Assembly (NCBI RefSeq): GCF_001509475.1
Contig: NZ_LLZG01000361.1
Span: 1-64,000, forward strand
Source: Streptomyces regalis
GTDB lineage: Bacteria > Actinomycetota > Actinomycetes > Streptomycetales > Streptomycetaceae
Direction: 5' to 3'
DNA length: 64,000 nucleotides
Both the position numbers and the translations under genes were made by a program. This document shows, piece by piece, positions 46,825 through 55,965 of this stretch (position 1 is the first letter of the stretch; each line of letters opens with the position of its first letter). Under the pieces are notes generated by a model. The model searched no databases. It was not told the DNA's origin and saw nothing but the letters and a program-made list of their open reading frames with translations.

Positions 46825-47151
46825 GTGAGCACCGCACGACTGCCCTTGCGCAGCCACGCCCGGCTGCGGGTCCTCGTGCTGCTGCTCGTCCTGGCGGTAC
46901 CGGGCACCCACGCCCAGGCGCACACCGTGCCCGTGACTGCCGGCGCCTCCGGCGAGGCCGCCGAGCACGACGTCCTCGACACGATCCTGCGCCCACCGGC
47001 CCGCCCAGACCGGCGCAACACCGTACGGCTGCGTCCCGCACCCCCGCCGAAGCCGGCGCCGCCCGGCGCCCGGGCACGCCTGGCCCGCCCCGCGCCGCCA
47101 CGGCCGCCGTACGTCCCGCACATCCTGCGCACTGTGGTCCTGCGCTGCTGA
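46825..47151 (+). CDS. small secreted Pro/Arg-rich protein
   Basis: 108 residues, GTG start. A Sec signal (LRVLVLLLVLAVPGTHAQA) with cleavage near AQA-HT is followed by an unstructured Pro/Arg/Ala segment. No domain recognised. Confidence 0.55.
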   Translation: MSTARLPLRSHARLRVLVLLLVLAVPGTHAQAHTVPVTAGASGEAAEHDVLDTILRPPARPDRRNTVRLRPAPPPKPAPPGARARLARPAPPRPPYVPHILRTVVLRC

Positions 47152-47197
47152 CAGACCCCTCGACGAGGTCTGCCGGTACGACACAAGGAGCACAGCC

Positions 47198-47323
47198 ATG
47201 CCCACCGATCCCTACGCCGTCCTGCGTGCCCTGCTGCGCGCGGAGGCCGTACGCAACACACCGAAACCGCAAGGGCACAAGGAGCAGCCGCAGCAGCCCC
47301 CGAAGAACCGGGAGCGCGGCTGA
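47198..47323 (+). CDS. 41-residue hypothetical protein
   Basis: ATG at 47198 with AAGGAG eight bases upstream. MPTDPYAVLRALLRAEAVR forms a helix, then a Lys/Gln/Pro-rich tail. It follows the secreted protein by 46 bp. Ribosome-binding site and codon use support translation; function unknown. Confidence 0.5.
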   Translation: MPTDPYAVLRALLRAEAVRNTPKPQGHKEQPQQPPKNRERG

Positions 47324-47798
47324 CGCCGGCGTGGCGGAGGCGGGGCTCCTGCCGGAGCCACGTCCTCCGCCACGCCGTACCGAAGACGGACCCCGGCCCT
47401 ACGCCGACTCCCTGTCCACAGCCTGTGCATACCGCCCGTACGCCGCCGACGTCGTCCCGAGCGACCGGCGTCGGAGCACCTCCATTCGGGCGAATCAGGC
47501 GCACGATCTGCGCGCTCGAGTCCAGGAACGCCTTGGAAGAGGTCGGCGAGCAGCCACATCAACGGCCATGTCGGCCCCGCTGCAGGAGCCAGACGTGCGT
47601 TCGGTTCAACCCCCGGCGCCACACTCGATGCCACCCATGAACTCCGCCCACGGCTCCCGTTCGGGCCCGTTCCGGCTTACGATCCGGCCGCCGTTCCCCC
47701 GCCCCTTCCCGGTCTGCCCCGTTTTGTTGCATCTTTTCCAGCGCCGCACTCCGTCGCCATGGCTGCGCCCGGAAGGTCTTGACCGGTAGGCTTTCCGT
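47324..47798. other. intergenic region, no convincing gene
   Basis: About 475 bp. Open frames on both strands lack ribosome-binding sites and family resemblance. The right end must carry the promoter of the gene at 47799. I see no RNA gene. Confidence 0.45.
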
Positions 47799-48095
47799 GT
47801 GATCTTCAAGCGCATCGGAAACGGCCGGCCGTACCCCGACCACGGCCGGGAAAGCACCCGGCAGTGGGCGGACGTCGCGCCGCGCCCGGTCCGCCTCGAT
47901 CAGCTCGTGACGACCAAGGGCCAGCTCGATCTGGAAACCCTGCTCGCCGAGGACTCGACGTTCTACGGCGACCTCTTCGCGCACGTCGTGAAGTGGCAGG
48001 GCGACCTGTATCTGGAGGACGGCCTCCACCGCGCGGTGCGCGCGGCGCTGCAGCAGCGCCAGGTGCTGCACGCGAGAGTCCTGGAACTGGACTGA
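47799..48095 (+). CDS. conserved actinobacterial protein of about 98 residues
   Basis: GTG start. IFKRIGNGRPYPDHG, then RPVRLDQLVTTKGQLDLETLLAEDSTFYGDLFAHVVKWQGDLYLEDGLHRAVRAALQQRQVLHARVLEL, in pieces. It has been annotated in relatives as VapB-like (memory, not checked), but no toxin gene is adjacent. It is followed by the LytR-C gene as in other Streptomyces. Confidence 0.75.
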   Translation: MIFKRIGNGRPYPDHGRESTRQWADVAPRPVRLDQLVTTKGQLDLETLLAEDSTFYGDLFAHVVKWQGDLYLEDGLHRAVRAALQQRQVLHARVLELD

Positions 48096-48204
48096 CCCGG
48101 GCCGACACCCTCGCGCCTGCCCAGTTGGCCCTTTCGGGTTGGACTGAGCAGCGTCGAATGATCATCTAGTAGGCATTGCCGCCCGAGAGCACTACGCTGC
48201 GCCC

Positions 48205-48852
48205 ATGAGCATGCTGACTCCCCCTGGCATGGGCGGCCAGTACCGCATCAAGGGGGACAAGTACCCGCGGATGCGCCGTCGCCGACAGCCCGGCAGGCTC
48301 GTCGTCCTCGCCGTCGGCTCCGTTGCCGTACTCGGCATGCTCGGCTGGGGCACGCTGCAGCTCATCGACCTGTTCACCGGGGGCGGCGGAAAGGCTTCAG
48401 CGGCCGGCGCGAAGGCCGACTGCGACACCAGGGCGACCCCCTCGGCCACAGCCACGGCCCCGGCGGCACTGCCCGAGCCGGGCAGGATCACCGTCAACGT
48501 CTTCAACGCCACGACCCGCAGCGGACTCGCCAAGCAGACCGCGGACGAGCTGAAGAAGCGCGGCTTCAAGATCGGTGACGTGGGCAACGCGACGAAGCAG
48601 TTCGACAAGAAGGTCAAGGGCACCGGGATACTGCTCGGCCCGGACTCGGCCCTGAACACCTCGCTGCCCGTCCTCGCCGCCCAGCTCGGCGCCGCCGACC
48701 GCCGCACGGACGCCGCCCGCAAGGGCACGGCCGTCGACCTGATCATCGGCGACAAGTTCAAGGAGCTGACGAAGAAGGCGGACGCCGACCGGGCGCTGGC
48801 CGCACTGGCCAGCCCTGAGCCGACGTCCAGCTCCTCAAAGAATGGCTGCTGA
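48205..48852 (+). CDS. LytR_C-domain membrane-anchored protein
   Basis: 215 residues. Basic N-terminus (RMRRRRQPGR), one membrane helix at about 30-52, a Ala/Thr-rich linker and the extracytoplasmic LytR_C domain (ITVNVFNATTRSGLAKQTADELKKRGFKIGDVGNA, in pieces; about 95-190). The domain accompanies LCP-type cell-wall ligases; here it stands without the catalytic domain. Usual neighbour of upp in Streptomyces. Confidence 0.87.
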   Translation: MSMLTPPGMGGQYRIKGDKYPRMRRRRQPGRLVVLAVGSVAVLGMLGWGTLQLIDLFTGGGGKASAAGAKADCDTRATPSATATAPAALPEPGRITVNVFNATTRSGLAKQTADELKKRGFKIGDVGNATKQFDKKVKGTGILLGPDSALNTSLPVLAAQLGAADRRTDAARKGTAVDLIIGDKFKELTKKADADRALAALASPEPTSSSSKNGC

Positions 48853-48979
48853 GCAACGCCGCCAAGGGGCGCGGGGCTGTGCCGATATGCGGCTCCGCCG
48901 CGTGGGCGCGAACAACCACAACGCAGGGACGGCCGCCACACAACCGCACCCCTACGGCGAATAGGCGAACAGCCCCGCC

Positions 48980-49615
48980 CTACTCAGCCGCACCGTAAAG
49001 ACGATCCCCCGCGTCCCCCAGCCCGGGAACGATGTACCCGTGCTCGTTCAGATGGTCATCCACCGCGGCCGTCACCACCGTCACCGGCGTCCCCGCCAGC
49101 TCGCGCTCCATGAGCTCGACGCCCTCGGGCGCCGCGAGCAGCACCACGGCCGTGACGTCATCGGCGCCGCGCTTGATCAGCTCCCGAATCGCCGCGACCA
49201 GCGTGCCGCCGGTGGCCAGCATCGGGTCGAGGACGTACACCTGACGGCCGGAAAGATCCTCCGGCATCCGCGAGGCGTACGTGGAGGCCTCGAGGGTCTC
49301 CTCGTTGCGGATCATGCCCAGGAAGCCCACCTCGGCGGTCGGCAGCAGCCGGACCATGCCGTCCAGCATGCCGAGGCCGGCCCGCAGGATCGGCACCACC
49401 AGCGGGCGCGGGTGGGAGAGCTTGACGCCGGTGGTGCCGGTGACCGGGGTCGTGATGTCGACCGCTTCGGTGCGCACGTCCCGCGTGGCCTCATAGGCGA
49501 GCAGGGTGACCAGTTCGTCGGCGAGCCGGCGGAAGGTCGCGGAGTCGGTGCGCTGGTCGCGCAGCGTGGTGAGTTTGTGAGCGACCAGGGGGTGGTCGAC
49601 GACATGGAGGCGCAT
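48980..49615 (-). CDS. upp: uracil phosphoribosyltransferase
   Basis: 211 residues from ATG 49615 ([20 protein letters not shown]; an upstream ATG at 49621 adds two residues). The PRPP-binding loop is [17 protein letters not shown], and the uracil-binding C-terminus is [16 protein letters not shown]. It makes UMP from uracil and PRPP in pyrimidine salvage. Typical length, intact. Confidence 0.96.
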   Translation of the reverse strand: MRLHVVDHPLVAHKLTTLRDQRTDSATFRRLADELVTLLAYEATRDVRTEAVDITTPVTGTTGVKLSHPRPLVVPILRAGLGMLDGMVRLLPTAEVGFLGMIRNEETLEASTYASRMPEDLSGRQVYVLDPMLATGGTLVAAIRELIKRGADDVTAVVLLAAPEGVELMERELAGTPVTVVTAAVDDHLNEHGYIVPGLGDAGDRLYGAAE

Positions 49616-49711
49616 GTCCACAACAGTAACGGTGCTCGCGTCCCCCTTGTGCTGGCGTCAAACCGCCCATCGGAGGGAAAGTGGGAGGGATGTACCGGGG
49701 GTGGTGAGCCG

Positions 49712-49906
49712 ATGCCTGATCCTGAGTCCCCGGCGGATCCCACGCAGGATACGCCGGAGGAGACCGAAGCCGCGCGCCGTCGGCGGCGGGCCCAGTTCCT
49801 GCGGGAGCTCGCCGAGGCCCGCGAACTGCGCGACCGCGTCCAGCCGCGCCGTGCCAAGGCGGCCCGGCTGCGCCACGCGATGCGTATGCGGACGTTCCGC
49901 TGGTAG
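49712..49906 (+). CDS. small basic hypothetical protein
   Basis: 64 residues: an acidic opening (PDPESPADPTQDTPEETEAARRRRR, in pieces) and a basic helix (AQFLRELAEARELRDRVQPRRAKAARLRHAMRMRTFRW, in pieces). Size and composition look like a conserved Streptomyces protein beside upp. The ribosome-binding site is weak. Confidence 0.55.
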   Translation: MPDPESPADPTQDTPEETEAARRRRRAQFLRELAEARELRDRVQPRRAKAARLRHAMRMRTFRW

Positions 49907-50221
49907 AGGGAGGCACCGGGGAAGATCCGCGGCCCTCGGGTGCGTTGCAGCGGTGGTCGTGCGTGGACACCTGGAAAAGCCGCGTACGATCCGCACGTGG
50001 CAGCAACGACTGTGCTGGTCCGTCCTTTACGGAGGTGCTCGCGCCTCCCTCGGGACAACGCGATCAAAACTGCCGGACACAGGGAGCCGAAGACGTCCCC
50101 TGAACGCCTTGTTTCTGCCACGATTCCGAGTGGGTGGGGCTCGGACCCCAAGCCACCCCGCCCGTAACCTCCGCCGGGGGGACCCCCAACCGGCACGCCT
50201 ATGACCAGTGGGAGAGTCACG
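49907..50221. other. intergenic region before the TadA operon
   Basis: About 315 bp. It holds the promoter of the tadA pair. A short frame from 49997 (GTG) is open for 56 codons but has no ribosome-binding site or recognisable product. Confidence 0.45.
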
Positions 50222-50749
50222 GTGTACTTCGCCGCACTGCTCGCGCGCACCGAAGACGGGTGGGAAGCGAGCGACACAGAGCTCGACGATGTGGAAACCC
50301 TGTCGGATCTGGCCGACCTGGCCCGTGAAGCCTCCCCCGAGGACGACACGGTGCTGGTGCTCATCGAGCAGGAGGACGCTTGGTTCGGCGTCGTCCGGAT
50401 CGACGGCGAGGACGACCCGCGTATCTACGTGTCGGACGCCGCCGCCGCTGCCCGCAGCAGTTACGGGGAGATCCTGCTCACCGACGAACTGCTCGGCAGG
50501 GAGCCCGGCGACGACGGCCCGGATCTGGACGCCCTCGACCTCGACGGCACGGAGGAGCCGGACGGCGACTCCGACGACGAGGACGGCGGCGGGGCCGAGG
50601 CGGTCCCGCACAGCCCCGTCGGCGACAGCGAGATCCTCGACGACCTGGGCGTCAGCGAGAAGGAGCTGAAGGCCCTGGACGCCGATGACGCGCTGGGCGC
50701 GATCGCCGAGGCGTTGGGCGCCTCGGAGGTGCTGGAGACCGTCCGCTGA
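50222..50749 (+). CDS. tRNA adenosine deaminase-associated protein
   Basis: 175 residues from GTG 50222 (GGGAGAG at 50210-50216; an in-frame ATG at 50201 is the alternative). YFAALLARTEDGWEASDTELDDVETLSDLADLAREA (in pieces) begins the family; the C-terminal half is very acidic. In actinobacteria it is encoded immediately before tadA; its molecular role is not established. Confidence 0.88.
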   Translation: MYFAALLARTEDGWEASDTELDDVETLSDLADLAREASPEDDTVLVLIEQEDAWFGVVRIDGEDDPRIYVSDAAAAARSSYGEILLTDELLGREPGDDGPDLDALDLDGTEEPDGDSDDEDGGGAEAVPHSPVGDSEILDDLGVSEKELKALDADDALGAIAEALGASEVLETVR

Positions 50750-50778
50750 CCTCGTTCGACCGGGGGTCGGCACCCGAG

Positions 50779-51246
50779 GTGCCCGACCCCGTACGCGACC
50801 GCTGGCGGGCCGCGATGCGGCTCGCCCTGGACGAGGCCGAACTGGCTGTCCGGGGCGGGGATGTCCCCGTCGGCGCCGTCGTGCTGGCCGCCGACGGTAC
50901 GACCGTGCTCGGCACCGGCCACAACGAGCGCGAGGCGACCGGCGATCCGACCGCCCACGCCGAGGTGCTGGCAATGCGCAGGGCCGCGGCGAAGACCGGC
51001 GAATGGCGGCTGTCCGGCTGCACGCTGGTCGTCACGCTGGAGCCCTGCACCATGTGCGCCGGCGCCCTCGTGCAGTCCCGCGTGGACCGGGTCGTCTACG
51101 GCGCCCGGGACGAGAAGGCCGGCGCGGCGGGCTCCCTCTGGGACGTCGTGCGCGACCGGCGGCTCAACCACCGGCCCGAGGTGATCGAGGGCGTCCTCGC
51201 CGAGGAGTGCGCGCGGATCCTCACCGACTTCTTCCGCGGCCGCTGA
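50779..51246 (+). CDS. tadA: tRNA adenosine(34) deaminase
   Basis: 155 residues. Zinc site HAEVLA (His and catalytic Glu, about 64-66) and LEPCTMCAGAL (Cys pair, about 94-97). It converts A34 to inosine in tRNA-Arg(ACG), which lets one tRNA read three arginine codons. Coupled to the associated protein by a 29-bp gap. Confidence 0.95.
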   Translation: MPDPVRDRWRAAMRLALDEAELAVRGGDVPVGAVVLAADGTTVLGTGHNEREATGDPTAHAEVLAMRRAAAKTGEWRLSGCTLVVTLEPCTMCAGALVQSRVDRVVYGARDEKAGAAGSLWDVVRDRRLNHRPEVIEGVLAEECARILTDFFRGR

Positions 51247-51329
51247 CCCGGTGCCGGACCCCTGACCGGGGAGGGCTTCAAGGGAAACGGATTTCAGAGC
51301 ACGGCCGGCCGTGCTGTAAGGTCTCCCTC

Positions 51330-51414
51330 GGTAGCGTGTCCGAGCGGCCGAAGGAGCTCGCCTCGAAAGCGAGTGTGGCGCAAGTCACCGAGGGTTCAAA
51401 TCCCTCCGCTACCG
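51330..51414 (+). tRNA. tRNA-Ser (anticodon CGA)
   Basis: 85 bases: acceptor GGTAGCG/CGCTACC, D-arm, anticodon stem CTCGC/GCGAG with loop CTCGAAA (anticodon CGA, reading UCG), long variable arm GTGGCGCAAGTCAC and T-arm GAGGG TTCAAAT CCCTC. A strong terminator follows. Confidence 0.95.
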
Positions 51415-51421
51415 CTCTACA

Positions 51422-51451
51422 GAAGGGCCCCGTCGAAAGACGGGGCCCTTC
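51422..51451 (+). terminator. tRNA-Ser terminator
   Basis: Perfect 13-bp stem (GAAGGGCCCCGTC / GACGGGGCCCTTC) closed by a GAAA tetraloop, eight bases after the tRNA. Confidence 0.85.
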
Positions 51452-51499
51452 GTGCGATCATGTGCGGTCGATGGGGCAAAAGTGACTGGGGAGGCCGCA

Positions 51500-51679
51500 A
51501 TGGCGGTGAATTCGAAGAAGGTCGCCGTCTATGTGATCGTGGTCTTCGTGGCCTACGTGATCATCACGGACCCGGACGGGGCCGGCGACTACGTGACGAT
51601 AGGCTTCCAGGGCATATCGGACGCCGCCAAGGCCATCGGCGACTTCATGACGTGGATCGCCAACGGAGGCGACAGCTAG
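51500..51679 (+). CDS. small membrane protein
   Basis: 59 residues from ATG 51500. One membrane helix (KVAVYVIVVFVAYVIIT) and an amphipathic C-terminus (FQGISDAAKAIGDFMTWIANG). Streptomyces-conserved type of unknown function, just upstream of the Dabb gene. Confidence 0.65.
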   Translation: MAVNSKKVAVYVIVVFVAYVIITDPDGAGDYVTIGFQGISDAAKAIGDFMTWIANGGDS

Positions 51680-51688
51680 GGAGTGCTC

Positions 51689-51982
51689 ATGATCCGCCAC
51701 CTGGTCCTCTTCAAGCTCAACGAGGGCGTCGAGCGCGACGACCCGCGGGTCGTGGAGGGCGTCGAGGCGTTCCGCTCCCTCGAGGGCAAGATCCCCGAGA
51801 TCCGGCACTGGGAGCTCGGCTGGAACATCAGCGACCGCCCCATCGCCTACGACTTCGCGATCAACTCCGCCTTCGACGACGTGGCCGCCCTGCGCACCTA
51901 CGCGGAGCACCCCGAGCACCAGGCGGGCGTCACGCTGTGGCGGGAGTTCGCCACCTGGGTGATCGCCGACTACGAATACTGA
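51689..51982 (+). CDS. Dabb-family (stress-responsive A/B barrel) protein
   Basis: 97 residues from ATG 51689. MIRHLVLFKLNEG and the paired helix-strand units ending HQAGVTLWREFATWVIADYEY are the dimeric alpha-beta barrel fold, with the conserved His at IRH and HPEHQ. A cofactor-free enzyme or stress protein; substrate unknown. Confidence 0.85.
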   Translation: MIRHLVLFKLNEGVERDDPRVVEGVEAFRSLEGKIPEIRHWELGWNISDRPIAYDFAINSAFDDVAALRTYAEHPEHQAGVTLWREFATWVIADYEY

Positions 51983-52027
51983 GCCGCACCACCCCCGGAT
52001 CCACCGGATCCGGCCGGATCCTCCCGG

Positions 52028-52054
52028 AGCCCTCCGCCGGAACGGCGGGGGGCT
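52028..52054 (+). terminator. hairpin terminator after the Dabb gene
   Basis: AGCCCTCCGCCG pairs with CGGCGGGGGGCT (12 bp, G-U at one place) around GAA, followed by TTTC. Confidence 0.75.
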
Positions 52055-52192
52055 TTCGCGTGCCTCGCCCCCGGATTCATCCCGGCCTCACCCCCGGAAT
52101 CACCCTCAACACGGCGTTATGCGGTGCTTGCACACGGTGGACATGTCTTGTGATGCTATGACCGCTTTTGACGGATGAGTTGATGTGAGTTG

Positions 52193-53065
52193 ATGGATCA
52201 CGAGGTGGAGTTGACCGTGCCGGCCAGTACTGCGCCTCAAGCCCCGGCCCAGGAGGACATCCCCGCGGACACCAACACCCCCGCGCCCACGCCGCCCCGC
52301 AGCCGCGGCGCCGACACCCGGGCGCTCACCCAGGTGCTCTTCGGCGAGCTGAAGGAGCTGCAGCCGGGCACACCGGAGCACAACCGCGTGCGCGGGGCGC
52401 TCATCGAGGCCAATCTCCCGCTCGTGCGCTACGCGGCCGCCCGTTTCCGCTCCCGCAACGAGCCGATGGAGGACGTGATCCAGGTCGGCACCATCGGACT
52501 CATCAACGCCATCGACCGCTTCGACCCGGACCGGGGCGTGCAGTTCCCGACGTTCGCCATGCCGACCGTCGTCGGCGAGATCAAGCGGTACTTCCGCGAC
52601 AACGTCCGCACGGTGCACGTACCGCGCCGGCTGCACGAGCTGTGGGTCCAGGTCAACAGCGCGACCGAGGACCTGACCACCACCTTCGGGCGCACCCCCA
52701 CCACCGCCGAGATCGCCGAGCGGCTGCGCATCACCGAGGACGAGGTGCTGTCCTGTATCGAGGCCGGACGGTCGTACCACGCCACCTCACTGGAGGCGGC
52801 CCAGGAGGGCGACGGGCTGCCGGGCCTGCTGGACCGGCTCGGCTACGAGGACCCCGCCCTGGACGGCGTGGAGCACCGGGATCTCGTCCGGCATCTCCTG
52901 GTGCAACTCCCCGAACGCGAGCAGAGAATCCTGCTCCTGCGTTACTACAGCAACCTCACCCAATCGCAAATCAGTGCGGAACTCGGGGTCTCCCAGATGC
53001 ACGTTTCGAGGCTACTCGCGCGTAGCTTCCAACGGCTTCGTTCGGCGAACCGGATCGACGCGTAA
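52193..53065 (+). CDS. sigF: RNA polymerase sigma factor of the SigB/F group
   Basis: 290 residues. Region 2 ([16 protein letters not shown] to [44 protein letters not shown]), region 3 ([15 protein letters not shown]) and region 4 with its HTH ([29 protein letters not shown]) are complete (strings given in pieces). In S. coelicolor the sigma factor at this locus (SCO4035) is the sporulation-stage SigF; assignment is by position and type. A GACATGT-containing upstream region is shared with the next sigma gene. Confidence 0.85.
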   Translation: MDHEVELTVPASTAPQAPAQEDIPADTNTPAPTPPRSRGADTRALTQVLFGELKELQPGTPEHNRVRGALIEANLPLVRYAAARFRSRNEPMEDVIQVGTIGLINAIDRFDPDRGVQFPTFAMPTVVGEIKRYFRDNVRTVHVPRRLHELWVQVNSATEDLTTTFGRTPTTAEIAERLRITEDEVLSCIEAGRSYHATSLEAAQEGDGLPGLLDRLGYEDPALDGVEHRDLVRHLLVQLPEREQRILLLRYYSNLTQSQISAELGVSQMHVSRLLARSFQRLRSANRIDA

Positions 53066-53181
53066 CCGCAAACCAGAGCGACCGGTAACCGTCGCGAGCG
53101 AATCGCTCACCAGGGCGGATCCCGACAGTTCTCTGCCGAAAGACCGTCAGACCCCCTTTATCCAGGGCGGATTCAAGTCTC

Positions 53182-53195
53182 ACATGTCGACATGT
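53182..53195 (+). promoter_or_regulatory. ACATGT palindromes between the two sigma genes
   Basis: ACATGTCGACATGT is a perfect 14-bp palindrome, with a further CGACATGTGACA 18 bp downstream and GACATGT also upstream of the first sigma gene (about 52141). Probably an operator for a regulator of both genes. Confidence 0.5.
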
Positions 53196-53332
53196 CACTA
53201 CAGCGTGTTGCCGACATGTGACATTCTTCGGCTAGCGCGTTTGCCGTGGCTTCGGCTCCGGTATTCAGGTGAAGGCTGGCGTTCCTCGATCGGAGCGTTC
53301 GCCATACCGTCCCGCGACCCAAAGGGGGTGGC

Positions 53333-54244
53333 ATGTCCGCAGATCAGGGCAGCTCGAAGGTGCTCACGCTCACGAAGAGCGAGTCCGCGCCCGACGCCGC
53401 GCTCGACGACGTTCCGGCCCTTGAGGCCGTTCCGGCACCGGCCGTCCCGGCCGATGACGTCCCGGCTTGGCCGACCTCGGCGAATATCGACACCCGCACC
53501 CTTTCCCGCTCCCTGTTCCTGCGGCTCGCCGCCCTGGACGAGAACAGCCCCGAGCGCGCATACGTCCGGGACACGCTGATCGAGCTCAACCTCCCGCTGG
53601 TGCGCTACGCGGCGGCCCGCTTCCGCTCGCGCAACGAGCCGATGGAGGACATCGTCCAGGTCGGCACCATCGGCCTGATCAAGGCGATCGACCGCTTCGA
53701 CTGCGAACGGGGCGTGGAGTTCCCGACGTTCGCGATGCCGACGGTCGTGGGCGAGATCAAGCGCTTCTTCCGCGACACCTCATGGTCGGTGCGCGTCCCG
53801 CGCCGGCTCCAGGAGCTGCGCCTGGCCCTCACCAAGGCCAGCGACGAGCTCTCCCAGAAGCTGGACCGCTCCCCGACCGTCACCGAACTCGCCGCCGTGC
53901 TGGGCGTGTCCGAGGAGGACGTCGTCGACGGCCTCGCGGTCGGCAACGCGTACACGGCCTCCTCGCTGGACTCCCCGGCCCCGGAGGACGACGGCGGCGA
54001 GGGCTCCCTGGCCGACCGGCTCGGCTATGAGGACACCGCCCTCGAAGGCGTCGAGTACCGCGAGTCCCTCAAGCCGCTGCTGGCCAAACTCCCGCCCCGC
54101 GAACGGCGGATCATCATGCTCCGCTTCTTCGCCAACATGACCCAGTCGCAGATCGGCGAGGAGGTCGGCATCTCCCAGATGCACGTCTCCCGGCTGCTGA
54201 CCCGGACGCTGGCGCAGCTGCGCGAGGGCCTCATCTCCGACTGA
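53333..54244 (+). CDS. sigN: second SigB/F-group sigma factor
   Basis: 303 residues with complete regions 2-4 ([84 protein letters not shown], in pieces). It is closely similar to the gene before it, so a tandem duplication. The equivalent in S. coelicolor (SCO4034) is SigN, linked to aerial hypha development. Such sigmas are usually held by anti-sigma kinases, none of which is adjacent. Confidence 0.82.
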   Translation: MSADQGSSKVLTLTKSESAPDAALDDVPALEAVPAPAVPADDVPAWPTSANIDTRTLSRSLFLRLAALDENSPERAYVRDTLIELNLPLVRYAAARFRSRNEPMEDIVQVGTIGLIKAIDRFDCERGVEFPTFAMPTVVGEIKRFFRDTSWSVRVPRRLQELRLALTKASDELSQKLDRSPTVTELAAVLGVSEEDVVDGLAVGNAYTASSLDSPAPEDDGGEGSLADRLGYEDTALEGVEYRESLKPLLAKLPPRERRIIMLRFFANMTQSQIGEEVGISQMHVSRLLTRTLAQLREGLISD

Positions 54245-54300
54245 CCCCCATCTCCGACCGACCCCTTCATATTTGACGGAGCGTCAGCCACCATGGCCGG

Positions 54301-55068
54301 ATGCTTCGCGAGACAAGGACGACCTGGACACATGGCCGTCGGTGCGCCCTGATCGGCGCGTCGGCGGCCGTCGTCTGCCTGGGCGGGGTACTGGCCGCGT
54401 GCGGGAGCGGTGGCGGCGGGGCCGGTGACGGATACGTCGCGACCGGAGCGGCGGGTGGCCCGCCGAGCCTCTCCGGTACGGCCGTCACGCCGACGGGCGA
54501 GGTGACTCTGGTGCCGCTCGACGGACCGGGGAGCAGCGGGAGCGGCGCGAGCGACAGCGGCACCGGCGGGGCCACCGGCGGCGGTTCGGGCGACTCCCCC
54601 GGGCGGGAAGGGGGTCAGGAGCGGACGCCTGCCCGAGGAGTAGCAGGCGAAGATACGGCGGGTCCTGCCGAGTCCCCCAGCGACGCCCCCGAACCCGCGG
54701 CCACCCCGGCCGACTCCGGGGAGCCGTCCAGCAGTTCACCCGCGCCCTCGGCACCCGCCCTGCCGGCAAGGCTGGCCGTGAGCGATCCCGTACGGGAGCC
54801 CACGGACAAGCGCTGGTGCGAGAAGGTGACCCTCGACTTCCACAACGCGGGCGGCACCGCCGTGCGGTCCGGCACCGTCACCTTCGGCACCCACATCATC
54901 GGCGCGCTCGGGATCGACTGGGCGACGGTCGAGTCGACGCGGGAGCTCCCGGCGCCGATCGAGGCTGGGGCGCGCAAGGAGAAGACCTGGACGGTGTGTG
55001 TCGACGCCTGGCGTGTGCCGCTGGGCATGCACATCGAGACGCGGGACGTCTCCGTCCAGTGGGCCTGA
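54301..55068 (+). CDS. secreted lipoprotein with Ser/Gly/Pro-rich linker
   Basis: 255 residues. Lipobox LAAC (Cys34) after a hydrophobic segment; about 110 residues of Gly/Ser/Pro-rich linker; then a beta-rich C-terminal domain (WCEKVTLDFHNAGGTAVRSGTVTFGTHIIGALGIDW, in pieces). Surface-anchored; function unknown. Confidence 0.75.
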   Translation: MLRETRTTWTHGRRCALIGASAAVVCLGGVLAACGSGGGGAGDGYVATGAAGGPPSLSGTAVTPTGEVTLVPLDGPGSSGSGASDSGTGGATGGGSGDSPGREGGQERTPARGVAGEDTAGPAESPSDAPEPAATPADSGEPSSSSPAPSAPALPARLAVSDPVREPTDKRWCEKVTLDFHNAGGTAVRSGTVTFGTHIIGALGIDWATVESTRELPAPIEAGARKEKTWTVCVDAWRVPLGMHIETRDVSVQWA

Positions 55069-55104
55069 GGGCCGTACCGCTGGGATCAGGGGCGGCCGTA
55101 CGGG

Positions 55105-55296
55105 CTACTTGAGCGCCAGCCAGGCCACCGCCGCCACGATCACCACGGCGGCGATCACGCCGACGATCAGACCGATGCGCGGGCCCGAGGAGGCCTGCTG
55201 CTGCCGGCCCTGCGGGGCCTCGTCGACGAACGCGCGGAACATCTGGGTGTTGCCGGCGGGGTCGTGGTTGCCCTGGGGGCCCTGGGTGTTAGCCAT
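55105..55296 (-). CDS. small single-pass membrane protein
   Basis: 63 residues: disordered N-terminus (ANTQGPQGNHDPAGNTQMFRAFVDEAPQGRQQQASS, in pieces) and a C-terminal membrane helix (IGLIVGVIAAVVIVAAVAWLAL). Conserved-looking Streptomyces protein, convergent with the lipoprotein gene. Confidence 0.65.
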   Translation of the reverse strand: MANTQGPQGNHDPAGNTQMFRAFVDEAPQGRQQQASSGPRIGLIVGVIAAVVIVAAVAWLALK

Positions 55297-55443
55297 GGCC
55301 TGAGACCCTAGCGAATCCGCCCGTTCGGCCCAAGTGGGGGCTCCCGCCCTGCACAGGGGGTCACAGGACCCACCCCACCTGCACATTTACGGTCGCAATA
55401 CTTGCCTTTGCCAAGTTTTTGCGGCCCGCCGTCCCCGTTTTGT

Positions 55444-55486
55444 TTGCCTGTGGCAACCAACAGCTTCTATGGTTGCCCTAAGCAAC
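55444..55486 (+). promoter_or_regulatory. tandem MarR operators
   Basis: TTGCCTGTGGCAA (55444-55456) and GTTGCCCTAAGCAAC (55472-55486) are palindromes 28-29 bp apart; a third, weaker CTTGCCTTTGCCAAG lies near 55402-55416. They precede the MarR gene and very probably bind its product. Confidence 0.75.
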
Positions 55487-55502
55487 AAACAGCGGAGGTG
55501 TG

Positions 55503-55952
55503 ATGGCCGAGCAGGCGCAGTACGAGGAGCTGGTGCGCCAGTTCAGCGCCTTCGGGGCCGTGAAACGGGAGATGGGACGGACGCTGCCGTCCGACTGCCC
55601 CGCCGGTTCCGCCGCCGTACTGACGTTGCTGGTCCGCCACGGGGAGATGCGCATGAGCAAGCTCGCCGAGCTGCTCGCCGTGGACATGTCGGTCACCAGC
55701 CGTCATGTCGCCCACGTCGCCGAGCGCGGCTGGATCGAGCGCTCCCCCGACCCTGCGGACAAGCGAAGCCGCATCCTCCGCCTCACCCCGGCCGGTGAGG
55801 AGCGGGTGCGGGAGATGTCCCGGCGGACCACGCAGCTGCTGGCCGAGCGGCTGAGCGACTGGTCCGACGACGACGTCGCCGAGCTCACCCGGCTCATGGC
55901 CCGGCTGAGGGCCAGCTTTGACGACTGCCGTACACCCGCGATCACCCAGTAA
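55503..55952 (+). CDS. MarR-family repressor
   Basis: 149 residues, GGAGG ribosome-binding site. Winged helix with LLVRHGEMRMSKLAELLAVDMSVTSRHVAHVAERGWIERSPDPADKRSRILRLTPAGEE (in pieces). It lies 13 bp before the exporter gene, so it should repress its own operon until a ligand, perhaps the exported drug, binds. Confidence 0.9.
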   Translation: MAEQAQYEELVRQFSAFGAVKREMGRTLPSDCPAGSAAVLTLLVRHGEMRMSKLAELLAVDMSVTSRHVAHVAERGWIERSPDPADKRSRILRLTPAGEERVREMSRRTTQLLAERLSDWSDDDVAELTRLMARLRASFDDCRTPAITQ

Positions 55953-55965
55953 GAGAAGGAAATCC

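Noticed and set aside
47799..48095. VapB antitoxin of a toxin-antitoxin pair
   Set aside because: No PIN-domain toxin or other small toxin gene is adjacent; kept as a conserved hypothetical.
49997..50167. 56-codon frame upstream of the TadA pair
   Set aside because: No ribosome-binding site and composition of non-coding DNA.
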